Below, one piece after another: positions 50,343 to 61,917 of a DNA stretch of 64,000 bases. The position numbers and the translations under genes were made by a program. The notes under the pieces were generated by a model, which saw only the letters and a list, made by a program, of their open reading frames with translations, was not told the origin of the DNA and did no database searches. Origin of the DNA: Spongorhabdus nitratireducens (lineage in GTDB: Bacteria; Pseudomonadota; Gammaproteobacteria; Pseudomonadales; Endozoicomonadaceae); assembly GCA_947387575.1 (NCBI GenBank), contig CANDOC010000007.1, forward strand, positions 248,001 through 312,000, read 5' to 3'. Position 1 is the stretch's first letter; each line of letters starts with the position of its first letter.

Positions 50343-51872
50343 TCAGTATGAGTCGATAGGTAAGAGCTGGCTGGACAAGCGGCCTTGAACACCTTCGTAT
50401 TCATAGTGCCCATCCACGTATATGGGATAGATACCTTTATCGAATTCACTTTGATAAACCCGACAGGAGCCATCAGAGCTTTCTTCCTTGAAAATTGAAT
50501 TATTTACTGGATCGGGAAGAGGAGTAGCCCCTTTAGTTTTGCCCATCAAACTAATTCTGGCGAAGGTAGGGTCTTGTTTGGGTATTTTAACTCTTGCTGT
50601 CCTTGTAAAACCCCATGATGAGGTTTGCTTAAGATCATAAGGTGCTTTTAATTCCGTAAGCTTTTGCAACATAGAGCACCTGAGCGCTTCAATAACATCC
50701 CGTTCATCGAGATCACCTTCCTGCTTTTGTACATAAATGCGAAAGTCTGCACGGTGCTCTCCATCAACTCCTGCTGGCTCTTCTAAATTCTCGAGGAAGT
50801 GAGTACATAACATTGAAAACTCAACAACATCAGGAGCATGCCAGTGATAAGGTTGTGTGACCTCAAGAATGAACTGAGCTCTCTCCTCATCTTCTAGTTG
50901 CTCAAGGAGGGCTAGCAGTACAGGCTTTTCACTGGAACTTAAAAGCCGCTTGGCTCCGGCTCTGACTTGCTTGACTCCAGGGATATTATCCCAGAAAGAA
51001 CTTCCTTCTTCTTGAGTATTGTTAATCACTGCTTTTGCTACTGCTCTTAGCCCTTCTTTCACTTGACCTGAGCCGATAACACGCTTAAGTCCGTTTGTAA
51101 GACCACTTCGCTCGTATGCTATGGGAATCACTCTATCTACACTAGGAATTGCTCTGGCCAGCAGTGCAACTCTTCCAAAGGGCTGATAACCCGCTATCCA
51201 GATATGTTTGGGAGAAATACTGTGTTGGGAAGCTAGCAGGTCGATCAGTGCTCTTAAGGCTGCAATTATTTGCATTTCAGGCATTTTTTTTGCGTTTTCG
51301 TCATCGTCTCTTCTTTGAATGAGAGACCAAGCGTTTTGCATTTTAGCCAAAGCTTTTGTGATAGCCTCGGAGCCGCACATAGCTACCTCCGGTAGCAGAT
51401 TGGAAATTGTGGCTAAAGCGAAGGTTTTTCCCAGCACTTCATGGCCGAGAAGCTCGAGTAAAGCTGTGTACACTTTTTCCGGTTGCAGGTGTCCGGCACA
51501 ACCATCCGACGAATTCAGGACAAGAATAAGCGTATCTCCAGCCCATTGAGAGTGCTTAAGAAGTGTTACGTCTCGACAAAAACTTTCTAAAGTGCCTTCT
51601 GTACCTGAAGCTTGGAATCCGGATTCTGCAAGAACTGAATGGTTGTAGAGAAAGGAATATTGCTGAGAAACAATACCTGATACGGGCTCGTCTGTTTTTG
51701 TAAGAGACAAGGAGGCTTTATCCATAGACGGAGCTGACAGCTCTGTTATTTTGGCTGCTGTTATGACTGCGAAAGTATTGCTGGAAAGGAATAGCAGGAA
51801 AAGAGAAAGAGTTATTGAAACTGGCTGGAGAAAATTCCTGAAAAAAACTGATAACACGTTTGACTTACTCAT
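50343..51872 (-). CDS. Secreted orphan protein, 509 aa
   Basis: I do not recognise this protein. Residues 1-35 form a signal peptide (polar MSKSNVLSVFFRNF, then a Leu/Phe-rich core, ending NTFA). A central segment (ILVLNSSDGCAGHLQ, then HIWIAGYQPFGRVALLARA) faintly recalls an alpha/beta-hydrolase fold, but the nucleophile elbow lacks Ser (GYQPFG), so activity is doubtful. A C-terminal beta-rich part ends with FDKGIYPIYVDGHYEYEGVQ. It is more AT-rich than its neighbours and convergent with ndh, with only 17 bases between them. Like the 1569-residue orphan, it is a secreted insert in otherwise conserved synteny. Confidence 0.75.
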   Translation of the reverse strand: MSKSNVLSVFFRNFLQPVSITLSLFLLFLSSNTFAVITAAKITELSAPSMDKASLSLTKTDEPVSGIVSQQYSFLYNHSVLAESGFQASGTEGTLESFCRDVTLLKHSQWAGDTLILVLNSSDGCAGHLQPEKVYTALLELLGHEVLGKTFALATISNLLPEVAMCGSEAITKALAKMQNAWSLIQRRDDDENAKKMPEMQIIAALRALIDLLASQHSISPKHIWIAGYQPFGRVALLARAIPSVDRVIPIAYERSGLTNGLKRVIGSGQVKEGLRAVAKAVINNTQEEGSSFWDNIPGVKQVRAGAKRLLSSSEKPVLLALLEQLEDEERAQFILEVTQPYHWHAPDVVEFSMLCTHFLENLEEPAGVDGEHRADFRIYVQKQEGDLDERDVIEALRCSMLQKLTELKAPYDLKQTSSWGFTRTARVKIPKQDPTFARISLMGKTKGATPLPDPVNNSIFKEESSDGSCRVYQSEFDKGIYPIYVDGHYEYEGVQGRLSSQLLPIDSY

Positions 51873-51979
51873 TAGTAACCTCGTGTTAGTGCTTTGTACT
51901 CAAAATGATAGAAAGACTGAGCTGACAGCCCAGTCCAATACAAAAAAGAAATACAGAAGTGAAAGATAGACAGGTTAGT

Positions 51980-52624
51980 CTAAAAACCAGCAGGTGTGGT
52001 GCAACTAATCAAACGACAAGACTCAGATGATGCATTATGAAAACGATGGGGCCTAGTGCTTTCAAAATAATAGCTTTCCCCTGCAGAAAGCCGGTACACC
52101 TCACCATTAATGGTTATTTCAATCTGCCCTTCCAGCACAATCCCGGCTTCTTCTCCATCATGCTTTAACAATTCTTCTCCGGTACCAGCACCCGGTTCAT
52201 AGATTTCTTCAAGAAATGACATGGCTCGATTGGGAAATGATTTCCCTACAAGATTCATGGTTATTCCACTGGCACCCACATCAATCATATCTTCACGGGA
52301 ATAAATTACCTGACTGGTCTCTTCTACTTCCATGGAAAAGAAATCCACCATTGAAATGGGAATACCGTCCAACACTTTTTTTAATGAACTGACCGATGGA
52401 CTGACATTATTTTTTTCAATCATGGAAATGGTGCTGTTGGTTACACCTGCACGTTTTGCCAGTTCCCTTTGGGATAAATTGTGCTTTATTCGCAGGGCTT
52501 TCAGTCGAGTGCCTACATCCACAGCAGTAGCATCCTCAATTGTGTTTGTGGTGATTAATTGTCGGGGATACCGCGGCCGGCGCCGGTTGGGGTTTGTTTG
52601 ATAGTCAGTAAAACAAGGTAGCAT
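51980..52624 (-). CDS. HTH-XRE regulator with C-terminal cupin domain (PuuR-like)
   Basis: This is a 214-residue transcription factor. Residues about 38-95 form an XRE helix-turn-helix (LSQRELAKRAGVTNSTISMI). Residues 135-214 are a cupin effector domain (HDGEEAGIVLEGQIEIT, then SAGESYYFESTRPHRFHN). This architecture is that of PuuR and related regulators of polyamine or amino-acid catabolism, but no such genes are nearby, so the ligand and targets are unknown. The first 35 residues are an unusual Arg/Pro-rich extension; no internal start replaces it. It is divergent from atpI. Confidence 0.88.
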   Translation of the reverse strand: MLPCFTDYQTNPNRRRPRYPRQLITTNTIEDATAVDVGTRLKALRIKHNLSQRELAKRAGVTNSTISMIEKNNVSPSVSSLKKVLDGIPISMVDFFSMEVEETSQVIYSREDMIDVGASGITMNLVGKSFPNRAMSFLEEIYEPGAGTGEELLKHDGEEAGIVLEGQIEITINGEVYRLSAGESYYFESTRPHRFHNASSESCRLISCTTPAGF

Positions 52625-52714
52625 AGCTGTGGCAGCATGCTGTGTTTTTGTTTGATTCGTAACTGTATCGCGCAGAAATTTGCATTTATACAGACAGGTT
52701 TAGTATTGCCGGTA

Positions 52715-52743
52715 TTGAATATAAGCAGTAATACTCATATAAT
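52715..52743 (+). promoter_or_regulatory. Promoter of the atp operon
   Basis: TTGAAT and TATAAT are separated by exactly 17 bp, about 120 bases upstream of atpI, the best promoter match in this region. Confidence 0.8.
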
Positions 52744-52860
52744 GCCGGCCGCAACGCCGTCAAATAAAGAATGGCAGAGTAAAGCAATAAGAAGCTTAGA
52801 GAGAACACACAACTGATATGCCCCCAGGAGAGTGGCAATCAGGGAGGTAGCTCAGGAATT

Positions 52861-53265
52861 ATGCAGATGCCTCATTTGCAGAAGCCACCTGTATACAGAG
52901 TGGTATTCGTGCAGGCGGTGATGACAGTGATTATTGCGGCTATTCTGCTTCCCGCAGGCCATGTTGCCGCATACTCTGCCCTGCTAGGTGGAATGATATG
53001 TGTTGTTCCGAACATATGGATGGTGAGACAAACGTTCCGCTACACTGGTGCACGTGCTGCCAAAGAGATTATCAATTCTTTTTATAAAGGCGGAGCAGGC
53101 AAGTTTCTGCTGACAATCGCTGCTTTTATTCTGGTTTTTACTCAGGTCAAACCACTCAATACTCCGGTGTTGTTTGGCATGTTCATGCTTGGACAGGCCG
53201 TTTACTGGGTAGCGCCTTTTTTATTAAAGGTAAGACGACCACAGCAGCGGGTAGCCCTCCGATAA
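52861..53265 (+). CDS. atpI: ATP synthase accessory protein I
   Basis: This is a 134-residue membrane protein with four hydrophobic segments that assists c-ring assembly and is not part of the final enzyme. It carries the family pattern YSALLGGMICVVPNIWMVRQ and the ending PFLLKVRRPQQR. It is the first gene of the atp operon; atpB follows by 59 bases. Confidence 0.92.
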   Translation: MQMPHLQKPPVYRVVFVQAVMTVIIAAILLPAGHVAAYSALLGGMICVVPNIWMVRQTFRYTGARAAKEIINSFYKGGAGKFLLTIAAFILVFTQVKPLNTPVLFGMFMLGQAVYWVAPFLLKVRRPQQRVALR

Positions 53266-53303
53266 CGACGCAACGGTCTTCGTGATCGGTTATGAGCGAT
53301 TAA

Positions 53304-54200
<897 letters not shown>

Positions 54201-54256
54201 GTCTCTGATAACCCGTAAATAAACTTTTTTATCTGACACCATCACACGACATATAA

Positions 54257-54526
<270 letters not shown>

Positions 54527-54532
54527 GTAGAC

Positions 54533-54639
54533 GTTAATGTCTGGCAGTGAAGTCCATTAAAAACTGTGAATCCTGTTTACAGAGAAATAATCGATCAAGT
54601 CACTGCCAGAACTCTGCTTTGAGAGTAAACGACATTAAC
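54533..54639 (+). other. Nested inverted repeats in the atpE-atpF gap
   Basis: TCTGGCAGTGA (54540-54550) pairs with TCACTGCCAGA (54600-54610). An outer pair, GTTAATGTC (54533-54541) and GACATTAAC (54631-54639), shares two bases with the inner left arm, so the two structures partly compete. No T-run is seen. Confidence 0.7.
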
Positions 54640-54658
54640 TGAAACACGAGGTGTTGGC

Positions 54659-55129
54659 GTGAACATCAATGCAACCCTGATTGGTCAGACGATAGCCTTC
54701 GCCGTCTTTGTGTGGTTCTGCATGAAATATGTATGGCCACCAATGATGCAGGCGCTGAACGATCGACAGAAAAAAATTGCTGACGGTCTGGCCGCAGCTG
54801 ACCGCGCCAGTACTGATCTGGAACTGGCACAGCAAAAAGCTGCCGGTGAACTGCGCGAAGCCAAAGAGCAGGCTCAGGCAATCATCGAACAAGCGAACCG
54901 TCGCTCTGTTCAGATTGTAGAAGAAGCAAAAAACCAGGCTCGAGAAGAAGGCGAACGACTCAAGGCAGCTGCCCAGGCTGATATTGAGCTGGAAGCCAAC
55001 CGTGCCCGTGAAGCACTTCGCGCCCAGGTTGCAGTACTTGCAGTCACTGGTGCAGAAAAAATTCTGGGTCAGCAAATTGACCAGGCCGCTAACAGCAAGC
55101 TGATTGACCAGCTTGCCGCAGAACTGTAA
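54659..55129 (+). CDS. atpF: ATP synthase Fo subunit b
   Basis: This is the 156-residue peripheral stalk subunit: one N-terminal membrane helix ([20 protein letters not shown]), then a long charged coiled coil. The start is GTG at 54659, with GAGG upstream. It lies 12 bases before atpH. Confidence 0.97.
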   Translation: MNINATLIGQTIAFAVFVWFCMKYVWPPMMQALNDRQKKIADGLAAADRASTDLELAQQKAAGELREAKEQAQAIIEQANRRSVQIVEEAKNQAREEGERLKAAAQADIELEANRAREALRAQVAVLAVTGAEKILGQQIDQAANSKLIDQLAAEL

Positions 55130-55141
55130 CGGGGCGTACCA

Positions 55142-55675
55142 ATGGAACAGACCACCGTTGCCAGACCTTATGCCCGGGCGGCGTTTGAATATGCACTTGA
55201 GGCCGGTGTCCTTGCTGAGTGGGCCGACATGCTGTCGGTCAGCGCAGCGGTGGGGCGGAACGAAACCGTGCAACAGGTGTTGGGTAATCCGGCACTGACC
55301 AGCAGTCAGCGTGCTGGCGCTTTTATCGAAATCTGTGGCGATAGCCTGAACCAGCAGGGACAGAATTTTATTCATACCCTGTCTGAAAATGGCCGTCTGC
55401 CGCTCCTGCCTTATATTTCAGAACAGTTCGAGCTGCTGAAAACCAAGCATGAGCAGAGCGTAGACGTAAACGTGACAGCGGCCTATCCGGTTGACTCTGC
55501 CAGTCAGGACAAGTTGGCGGAAAAACTGGGCAAGCGCCTGGGACGCAAAGTGAACCTGCAGTTCGAGCAGGATCGCGACCTGATCGGAGGCCTCGTCATC
55601 AAGGCCGGAGATCTGGTGATTGATGGCAGTATCCGGGGCAAGCTGCATAAGCTGGCAGAAGCAGTCGACGCCTGA
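55142..55675 (+). CDS. atpH: ATP synthase F1 subunit delta
   Basis: This is the 177-residue stator subunit linking b to the alpha/beta hexamer. It starts MEQTTVARPYARAAFEYALE and ends with the conserved segment DRDLIGGLVIKAGDLVIDGS. The stop codon is inside a GACGCC-TGA-GGCGTC hairpin. Confidence 0.97.
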   Translation: MEQTTVARPYARAAFEYALEAGVLAEWADMLSVSAAVGRNETVQQVLGNPALTSSQRAGAFIEICGDSLNQQGQNFIHTLSENGRLPLLPYISEQFELLKTKHEQSVDVNVTAAYPVDSASQDKLAEKLGKRLGRKVNLQFEQDRDLIGGLVIKAGDLVIDGSIRGKLHKLAEAVDA

Positions 55676-55708
55676 GGCGTCGCTGTCAGTGCACCAAAAG
55701 ACACTGAC
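55666..55708 (+). other. Two hairpins at the atpH stop and in the atpH-atpA gap
   Basis: CGACGCC-TGA-GGCGTCG (55666-55682) has the atpH stop codon as its loop. GTCAGTG/CACTGAC follows at 55685-55708. The gap to atpA is 214 bases and has no other gene. Confidence 0.7.
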
Positions 55709-55889
55709 CAAATAACTGTTAATCCCTGGAATACAAGCCGCTGAGAGCGTGTGTAATACACCGCCACCTCGAGACAGTCATAATCTCGGGGGCAGGCAAA
55801 AGGTCTTGAGCGCTTACAGCTATGTGCAGAAACCATTCACTGCCCTGAGCCGTGAACGTTTCTGCCACGGCAAAAAATAGAGAACCGCC

Positions 55890-57434
55890 ATGCAGCAACT
55901 GAATCCTTCTGAAATCAGTGACATCATCAAGAGCCGAATCGAGAGCCTTGAAGTGTCATCCGAAGCCCGTAACGAGGGCACTATCGTCAGCGTTTCTGAC
56001 GGTATCGTACGTATCCACGGCCTCAACGACGTTATGTACGGGGAAATGATTGAATTCCCTGGCGGCGTTTTTGGTATGGCGCTGAACCTGGAGCAAGACT
56101 CCGTTGGTGCAGTAGTACTGGGTTCCTACAAGGGCCTGCAGGAAGGCCAGAGCGTTAAATGTACCGGTCGAATTCTGGAAGTACCGGTTGGTCCTGAACT
56201 GAAGGGCCGCGTAATTGACGCACTGGGTAACCCGATTGACGGTAAAGGTCCGGTTGAAACCAAACTGACCTCTCCGATTGAAAAAGTAGCACCGGGCGTA
56301 ATCGCCCGTCAGTCCGTTGATGAGCCGGTACAAACCGGTTACAAGGCGGTTGACTCCATGGTACCGGTTGGTCGTGGCCAGCGTGAGCTGATCATCGGTG
56401 ACCGTCAGACCGGTAAAACCGCTCTGGCTGTTGACGCCATCATCAACCAGAAAGATTCCGGCATTACCTGTGTATACGTTGCGATTGGCCAGAAGCAGTC
56501 TTCTATCGCCAACGTAGTACGCAAGCTGGAAGAGCACGGTGCACTGGAAAACACCATCATCGTAGCGGCCGGCGCTGCTGACCCTGCTGCAATGCAGTAC
56601 CTGGCTCCGTTTGCCGGTTGCTCCATGGGTGAATACTTCCGTGACCGCGGTGAAGACGCCCTGATCATCTATGATGACCTGACCAAGCAGGCTTGGGCAT
56701 ACCGTCAGGTATCCCTGCTGCTGAAGCGTCCGCCGGGCCGTGAAGCTTACCCGGGTGACGTATTCTACCTCCACTCCCGTCTGCTGGAGCGTGCAGCGCG
56801 TGTAAACGCTGAATACGTTGAGAAGTTCACCAACGGTGAAGTGAAAGGCAAGACCGGCTCCCTGACCGCACTGCCGATCATCGAAACCCAGGCCGGTGAC
56901 GTATCTGCGTTCGTACCGACCAACGTAATCTCCATTACCGACGGTCAGATCTTCCTGGAAACCGACCTGTTCAACGCGGGTATCCGTCCTGCTATGAACG
57001 CCGGTGTCTCTGTATCCCGTGTAGGTGGTGCAGCCCAGACCAAGATCATCAAGAAGCTGGGCGGTGGTATTCGTCTGGCTCTGGCTCAGTATCGTGAACT
57101 GCAGGCATTTGCCCAGTTTGCATCTGACCTGGATGAAGCGACCCGTAAACAGCTGGAGCACGGTCAGCGCGTTACCGAGCTGATGAAGCAGAAGCAGTAT
57201 GCGCCTCTGTCTGTTGCTGAAATGGGTCTGGTTATCTTTGCAGCTGAAAAAGGCTATCTGGAAGACGTTGAACTGAAGAAAGTTGGCGACTTCGAAGCCT
57301 CACTGCTGAGCTATGCCAACTCCGAGCACAGCGAACTGATGGCTCGTATCAATGAAGCCGGCGATTACAACGGTGAAATTGAAGCAGGCCTCAAGGCAGC
57401 AATTGAAGCGTTCAAAGCCACCCAGACCTGGTAA
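55890..57434 (+). CDS. atpA: ATP synthase F1 subunit alpha
   Basis: This is the 514-residue regulatory subunit of the F1 hexamer. The P-loop is GDRQTGKT near residue 170, and the arginine-finger region is near [12 protein letters not shown]. The N-terminus [17 protein letters not shown] is typical. Start MQQLNPSE is preceded by GAGAACCGCC. A 214-base leader separates it from atpH. Confidence 0.98.
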   Translation: MQQLNPSEISDIIKSRIESLEVSSEARNEGTIVSVSDGIVRIHGLNDVMYGEMIEFPGGVFGMALNLEQDSVGAVVLGSYKGLQEGQSVKCTGRILEVPVGPELKGRVIDALGNPIDGKGPVETKLTSPIEKVAPGVIARQSVDEPVQTGYKAVDSMVPVGRGQRELIIGDRQTGKTALAVDAIINQKDSGITCVYVAIGQKQSSIANVVRKLEEHGALENTIIVAAGAADPAAMQYLAPFAGCSMGEYFRDRGEDALIIYDDLTKQAWAYRQVSLLLKRPPGREAYPGDVFYLHSRLLERAARVNAEYVEKFTNGEVKGKTGSLTALPIIETQAGDVSAFVPTNVISITDGQIFLETDLFNAGIRPAMNAGVSVSRVGGAAQTKIIKKLGGGIRLALAQYRELQAFAQFASDLDEATRKQLEHGQRVTELMKQKQYAPLSVAEMGLVIFAAEKGYLEDVELKKVGDFEASLLSYANSEHSELMARINEAGDYNGEIEAGLKAAIEAFKATQTW

Positions 57435-57448
57435 TAAGCCGTAAGTCA

Positions 57449-57499
57449 TTCGTTGCAGGTTCAGTGTCTTCTATATAGAAAACGACAACCTGCAACGAA
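57449..57499 (+). other. Perfect 13-bp inverted repeat in the atpA-atpG gap
   Basis: TTCGTTGCAGGTT (57449-57461) pairs with AACCTGCAACGAA (57487-57499) around 25 bases, with a further GTAAG/CTTAC outer pair nearby. Confidence 0.8.
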
Positions 57500-57528
57500 C
57501 CTTACAGCTTGCAGCTGAGGATAACGAA

Positions 57529-58389
57529 ATGGCAGGCGCAAAAGAGATACGGACGCAGATAACGTCCATTAAAAGTACGCAGAAAATCACCAGCGCCATG
57601 GAAATGGTGGCGGCGAGCAAAATGCGTAAGGCTCAGGACCGGATGCAGACCAGCCGTCCCTATGCCGAACGTATCCGCCAGGTTGTGGGCCATGTGGCTC
57701 ATGCCCGTGCTGAGTACAAGCACAGCTTCATGGAAGAACGTGAAGTTAAAAAGGTCGGATATATCATCGTATCCAGTGACCGCGGTCTGTGTGGTGGCCT
57801 GAACACCAACCTGTTCAAGCAGACTGTAGAGAATATGAAGGAATGGAGTGATCAGGGTGCAGAGATTGATCTTTGCCTGATCGGCAGCAAGGCCGTTTCC
57901 TTCTTCCGCAGTTACGGCGGCAATGTTGTTGCAGCACTGACACATATTGGCGATGAGCCTAATATTGCTGACCTGATCGGCGGTGTAAAAGTCATGCTGG
58001 ACAGCTATGAACAAGGCAATATCGACCGTCTGTTCGTTGTTCACAACGAATTCGTTAACACCATGACCCAGACTCCCCAGGTGCTGCAGCTGTTACCGCT
58101 GGTACCGGATGAAGATGAGTCACTGAAAAAAGGCTGGGATTACCTGTATGAGCCGGACGCCAAGCATCTGCTGGACGGTCTGCTGGTTCGTTATATCGAA
58201 TCCCAGGTGTATCAGGCGGTAGTTGAAAACAATGCCTGTGAGCAGGCTGCGCGAATGGTCTCCATGAAGAGCGCCACAGACAACGCCGGCAACCTGATCG
58301 ATGATTTGCAGCTGGTGTATAACAAGGCGCGTCAGGCGGCGATTACCCAGGAAATCTCCGAGATCGTAAGCGGCGCGGCGGCCGTCTAA
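57529..58389 (+). CDS. atpG: ATP synthase F1 subunit gamma
   Basis: This is the 286-residue central shaft. The N-terminal helix [20 protein letters not shown] and C-terminal helix [20 protein letters not shown], which form the rotating coiled coil, are both present, as is [11 protein letters not shown]. It lies 29 bases before atpD. Confidence 0.98.
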   Translation: MAGAKEIRTQITSIKSTQKITSAMEMVAASKMRKAQDRMQTSRPYAERIRQVVGHVAHARAEYKHSFMEEREVKKVGYIIVSSDRGLCGGLNTNLFKQTVENMKEWSDQGAEIDLCLIGSKAVSFFRSYGGNVVAALTHIGDEPNIADLIGGVKVMLDSYEQGNIDRLFVVHNEFVNTMTQTPQVLQLLPLVPDEDESLKKGWDYLYEPDAKHLLDGLLVRYIESQVYQAVVENNACEQAARMVSMKSATDNAGNLIDDLQLVYNKARQAAITQEISEIVSGAAAV

Positions 58390-58409
58390 AAATATTCAGA
58401 TAAGGGTGA

Positions 58410-59795
<1,386 letters not shown>

Positions 59796-59801
59796 TTGCG
59801 G

Positions 59802-59828
59802 ATGGCGGGTGAAGCGTTCACCCGCCAT
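59802..59828 (+). other. Perfect 12-bp hairpin in the atpD-atpC gap
   Basis: ATGGCGGGTGAA and TTCACCCGCCAT are separated by only 3 bases, 6 bases after the atpD stop. No T-run follows. Confidence 0.85.
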
Positions 59829-59853
59829 GACGCCTGATATACAGGGGTAAAAT

Positions 59854-60285
59854 ATGGCGATTACAGTCCGTTGCGATATTGTAAGTGCCGAGGAGGAAAT
59901 CTTCTCCGGGCTGGTTGAGATGGTTGTCGCCACCGGTGCTTCAGGTGATCTGGGTATCTGCCCGGGCCACGCACCGCTGCTGACCGAATTGAAGCCAGGT
60001 CCGATTCGCCTGATCTGTCAGAATGATAAGGAAGACGAGATTTTCTATCTCTCTGGTGGCTTCCTTGAAGTACAGCCTAACAGTGTGAAGGTACTGGCTG
60101 ATACAGCTCTGCGTGCAGAGGACATGAGTGAAGCGGCTGCCGAAGAAGCCAAGAAGCGTGCTGAACAGGAACTGGCCAACCAGAATGGCGAGTTTGACTA
60201 CAGCCGTGCTGCTGCACGTCTGGCTGAAGCTGCTGCCCAGCTCAGAACCTTGCAGGCTGTTCGCAAGAAGCTTGGCAAGCGATAA
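59854..60285 (+). CDS. atpC: ATP synthase F1 subunit epsilon
   Basis: This is the 143-residue rotor subunit that couples and inhibits F1. The N-terminal beta-sandwich ([34 protein letters not shown]) is followed by a two-helix C-terminal domain. It is the last gene of the operon, with a terminator just after it. Confidence 0.97.
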   Translation: MAITVRCDIVSAEEEIFSGLVEMVVATGASGDLGICPGHAPLLTELKPGPIRLICQNDKEDEIFYLSGGFLEVQPNSVKVLADTALRAEDMSEAAAEEAKKRAEQELANQNGEFDYSRAAARLAEAAAQLRTLQAVRKKLGKR

Positions 60286-60313
60286 GACAGCTACTGTCTT
60301 TGTATTGCTTTGC

Positions 60314-60347
60314 AGTAAAAAACCCGTCTTATTGGCGGGTTTTTTTA
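60314..60347 (+). terminator. Rho-independent terminator of the atp operon
   Basis: AACCCGTC pairs with GGCGGGTT (one G-T pair) around 5 bases, followed by seven T. Its T-tract overlaps the stop of the convergent hydrolase gene. Confidence 0.85.
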
Positions 60348-60896
60348 TGGCTGTATCTTTTCCAGTAATGCCTGGGTTAATTCCGGAAATTCAAAGTTAT
60401 GTCCTTCCCTGCCTGAAAAGTGTCCTCTGTCGTTAAATTCGAAGTATTCAGTACTCAATGCTTTGGCAACAAAACGTGCTTCAGAGATTGGAATACAGTG
60501 GTCGTTGGTTGAAGCAAACTGAAGAATCCACTGCTGGTTCTGTTTTATCTGCTGCCAGTCCCAGGGTTTGTCATACCAGCCACCGGCTTTTTCATTTTCA
60601 TCGTCCAGATCGGTATAACAGGCTGCCACCAGTACACTGCCAACAATTAGGTATTGCTCGGCAAAGCGCATAGAGGCTACGGCACCTGATGAGTGGCCCA
60701 CCAGAATACTATCGTCTCCTGCTTCCAGCTCATCCCGAAGAAAAGGTATCCAGACACTCATATGAGCGACTTTGTTATCTGGAAAGGTTGTTAGAACGAC
60801 ATCAAGCCCGGCGGCTTCCAGTTGCTGAGCAACGGAGGGATACCAGTGCATTTCGGCGGTACAGCCACCGTTCCCGTGAATAAAGATAACTTTCAT
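60345..60896 (-). CDS. RBBP9/YdeN-family alpha/beta hydrolase
   Basis: This is a 183-residue small serine hydrolase. The nucleophile Ser69 is in GHSSGA, the catalytic Asp is in STNDHCIP and the His is in DRGHF. The N-terminal oxyanion segment is IFIHGNGGCTAE. The RBBP9/YdeN family has unclear natural substrates. It is convergent with the atp operon and cytoplasmic, with no signal peptide. Confidence 0.88.
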   Translation of the reverse strand: MKVIFIHGNGGCTAEMHWYPSVAQQLEAAGLDVVLTTFPDNKVAHMSVWIPFLRDELEAGDDSILVGHSSGAVASMRFAEQYLIVGSVLVAACYTDLDDENEKAGGWYDKPWDWQQIKQNQQWILQFASTNDHCIPISEARFVAKALSTEYFEFNDRGHFSGREGHNFEFPELTQALLEKIQP

Positions 60897-61037
60897 ATCT
60901 GCTGCACTCAGGCTGGGAGAGATGTTAGCTTTAAATAAGGCTGTTTCGATTTATAGATGCATACTCAGCAGTGTAAAGGTTGTATTTAGTCTCTGCTGCT
61001 AAGCTGAAGTTAACACTTTGGTGAGGTGAAGGGATTG

Positions 61038-61841
61038 ATGAAGCCCAACCGCTTATTGCAGATTGCACTGACTTTATTGTTATCAGGACTGTTTCTATCA
61101 GCAGCTCAGGCAGAAGAAAACAAGAATGAAGAGCAGAGCCTTCGCTTTGTCAGTTATAACCTGTGCCCTTTTGCCCAGCGGGTTATGGTGGTGCTGAATC
61201 ACAAGCATGTTCCACATACAGTGGAGTGGATTGATCTGCGCAATAAACCGGACTGGTTTCTGGATATCAACCCTGACGGCCAGGTGCCGGTTTTAATTGC
61301 AGGAGATCAGGTACTGACAGAATCCCAGGTTATTAATGAATTTCTGGATGAACAGTATCCAAAACCTTCCATGTATCCTGATGACCCTTCCCTGAAAGCA
61401 CTGTATCGGGTTATGGCAGGTAAGGCTTCAACTGCAAACAGTTACCTCTACCGAATCAGCCGCGCCAGCTCAAGAGACGAAGCACGGGAATCAATTTATG
61501 AACTCAGTGACTGGTTGCACAAGATAGAATCGAGAATGAGCCAGCTCCCGCCTTTCGAGGGCGAAATGTCCCTGGTTGATGCCGCATGGGCACCCTTTCT
61601 TATGCGGGTAGATATTATTTCAAGATCTCAAGGTATTGATCTGATTGATAATTTTGAACAGATAAAGAAGTGGCAAAGCAGAGTTCTCGCATTACCGGCG
61701 GTACGAAAATCTGTTGTGGATAATTTCGAAATTCTCTATTTATCTTCTCTGCGAAATAATGAAAGCTGGCTGACACCGAAGAAGGCTATGTTACCGGCAC
61801 CTGAAAAACCGATTTCGGATCCGCCTTTATACTGCCATTAA
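61038..61841 (+). CDS. Exported glutathione S-transferase-like protein
   Basis: This is a 267-residue protein with an N-terminal signal peptide (residues 1-25, LLQIALTLLLSGLFLSAAQA). A GST-type thioredoxin domain follows, with Cys43 in CPFAQRV, the omega/beta-class active-site pattern, and GQVPVL (cis-Pro). A helical C-terminal domain begins near residue 125. Most GSTs are cytoplasmic, so export is unusual. The C-terminal 30 residues, rich in Pro, are extra. ATG at 61038 gives a clean signal peptide; the GTG at 61026 is an alternative. The kinase gene follows by 76 bases. Confidence 0.85.
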   Translation: MKPNRLLQIALTLLLSGLFLSAAQAEENKNEEQSLRFVSYNLCPFAQRVMVVLNHKHVPHTVEWIDLRNKPDWFLDINPDGQVPVLIAGDQVLTESQVINEFLDEQYPKPSMYPDDPSLKALYRVMAGKASTANSYLYRISRASSRDEARESIYELSDWLHKIESRMSQLPPFEGEMSLVDAAWAPFLMRVDIISRSQGIDLIDNFEQIKKWQSRVLALPAVRKSVVDNFEILYLSSLRNNESWLTPKKAMLPAPEKPISDPPLYCH

Positions 61842-61917
61842 TGTGGGTGCTAACCTTGGCATCCTACCCCCATCTCGGGCAAAATTGCTTTTTAAAAACG
61901 CACATATTCCCGGATAC

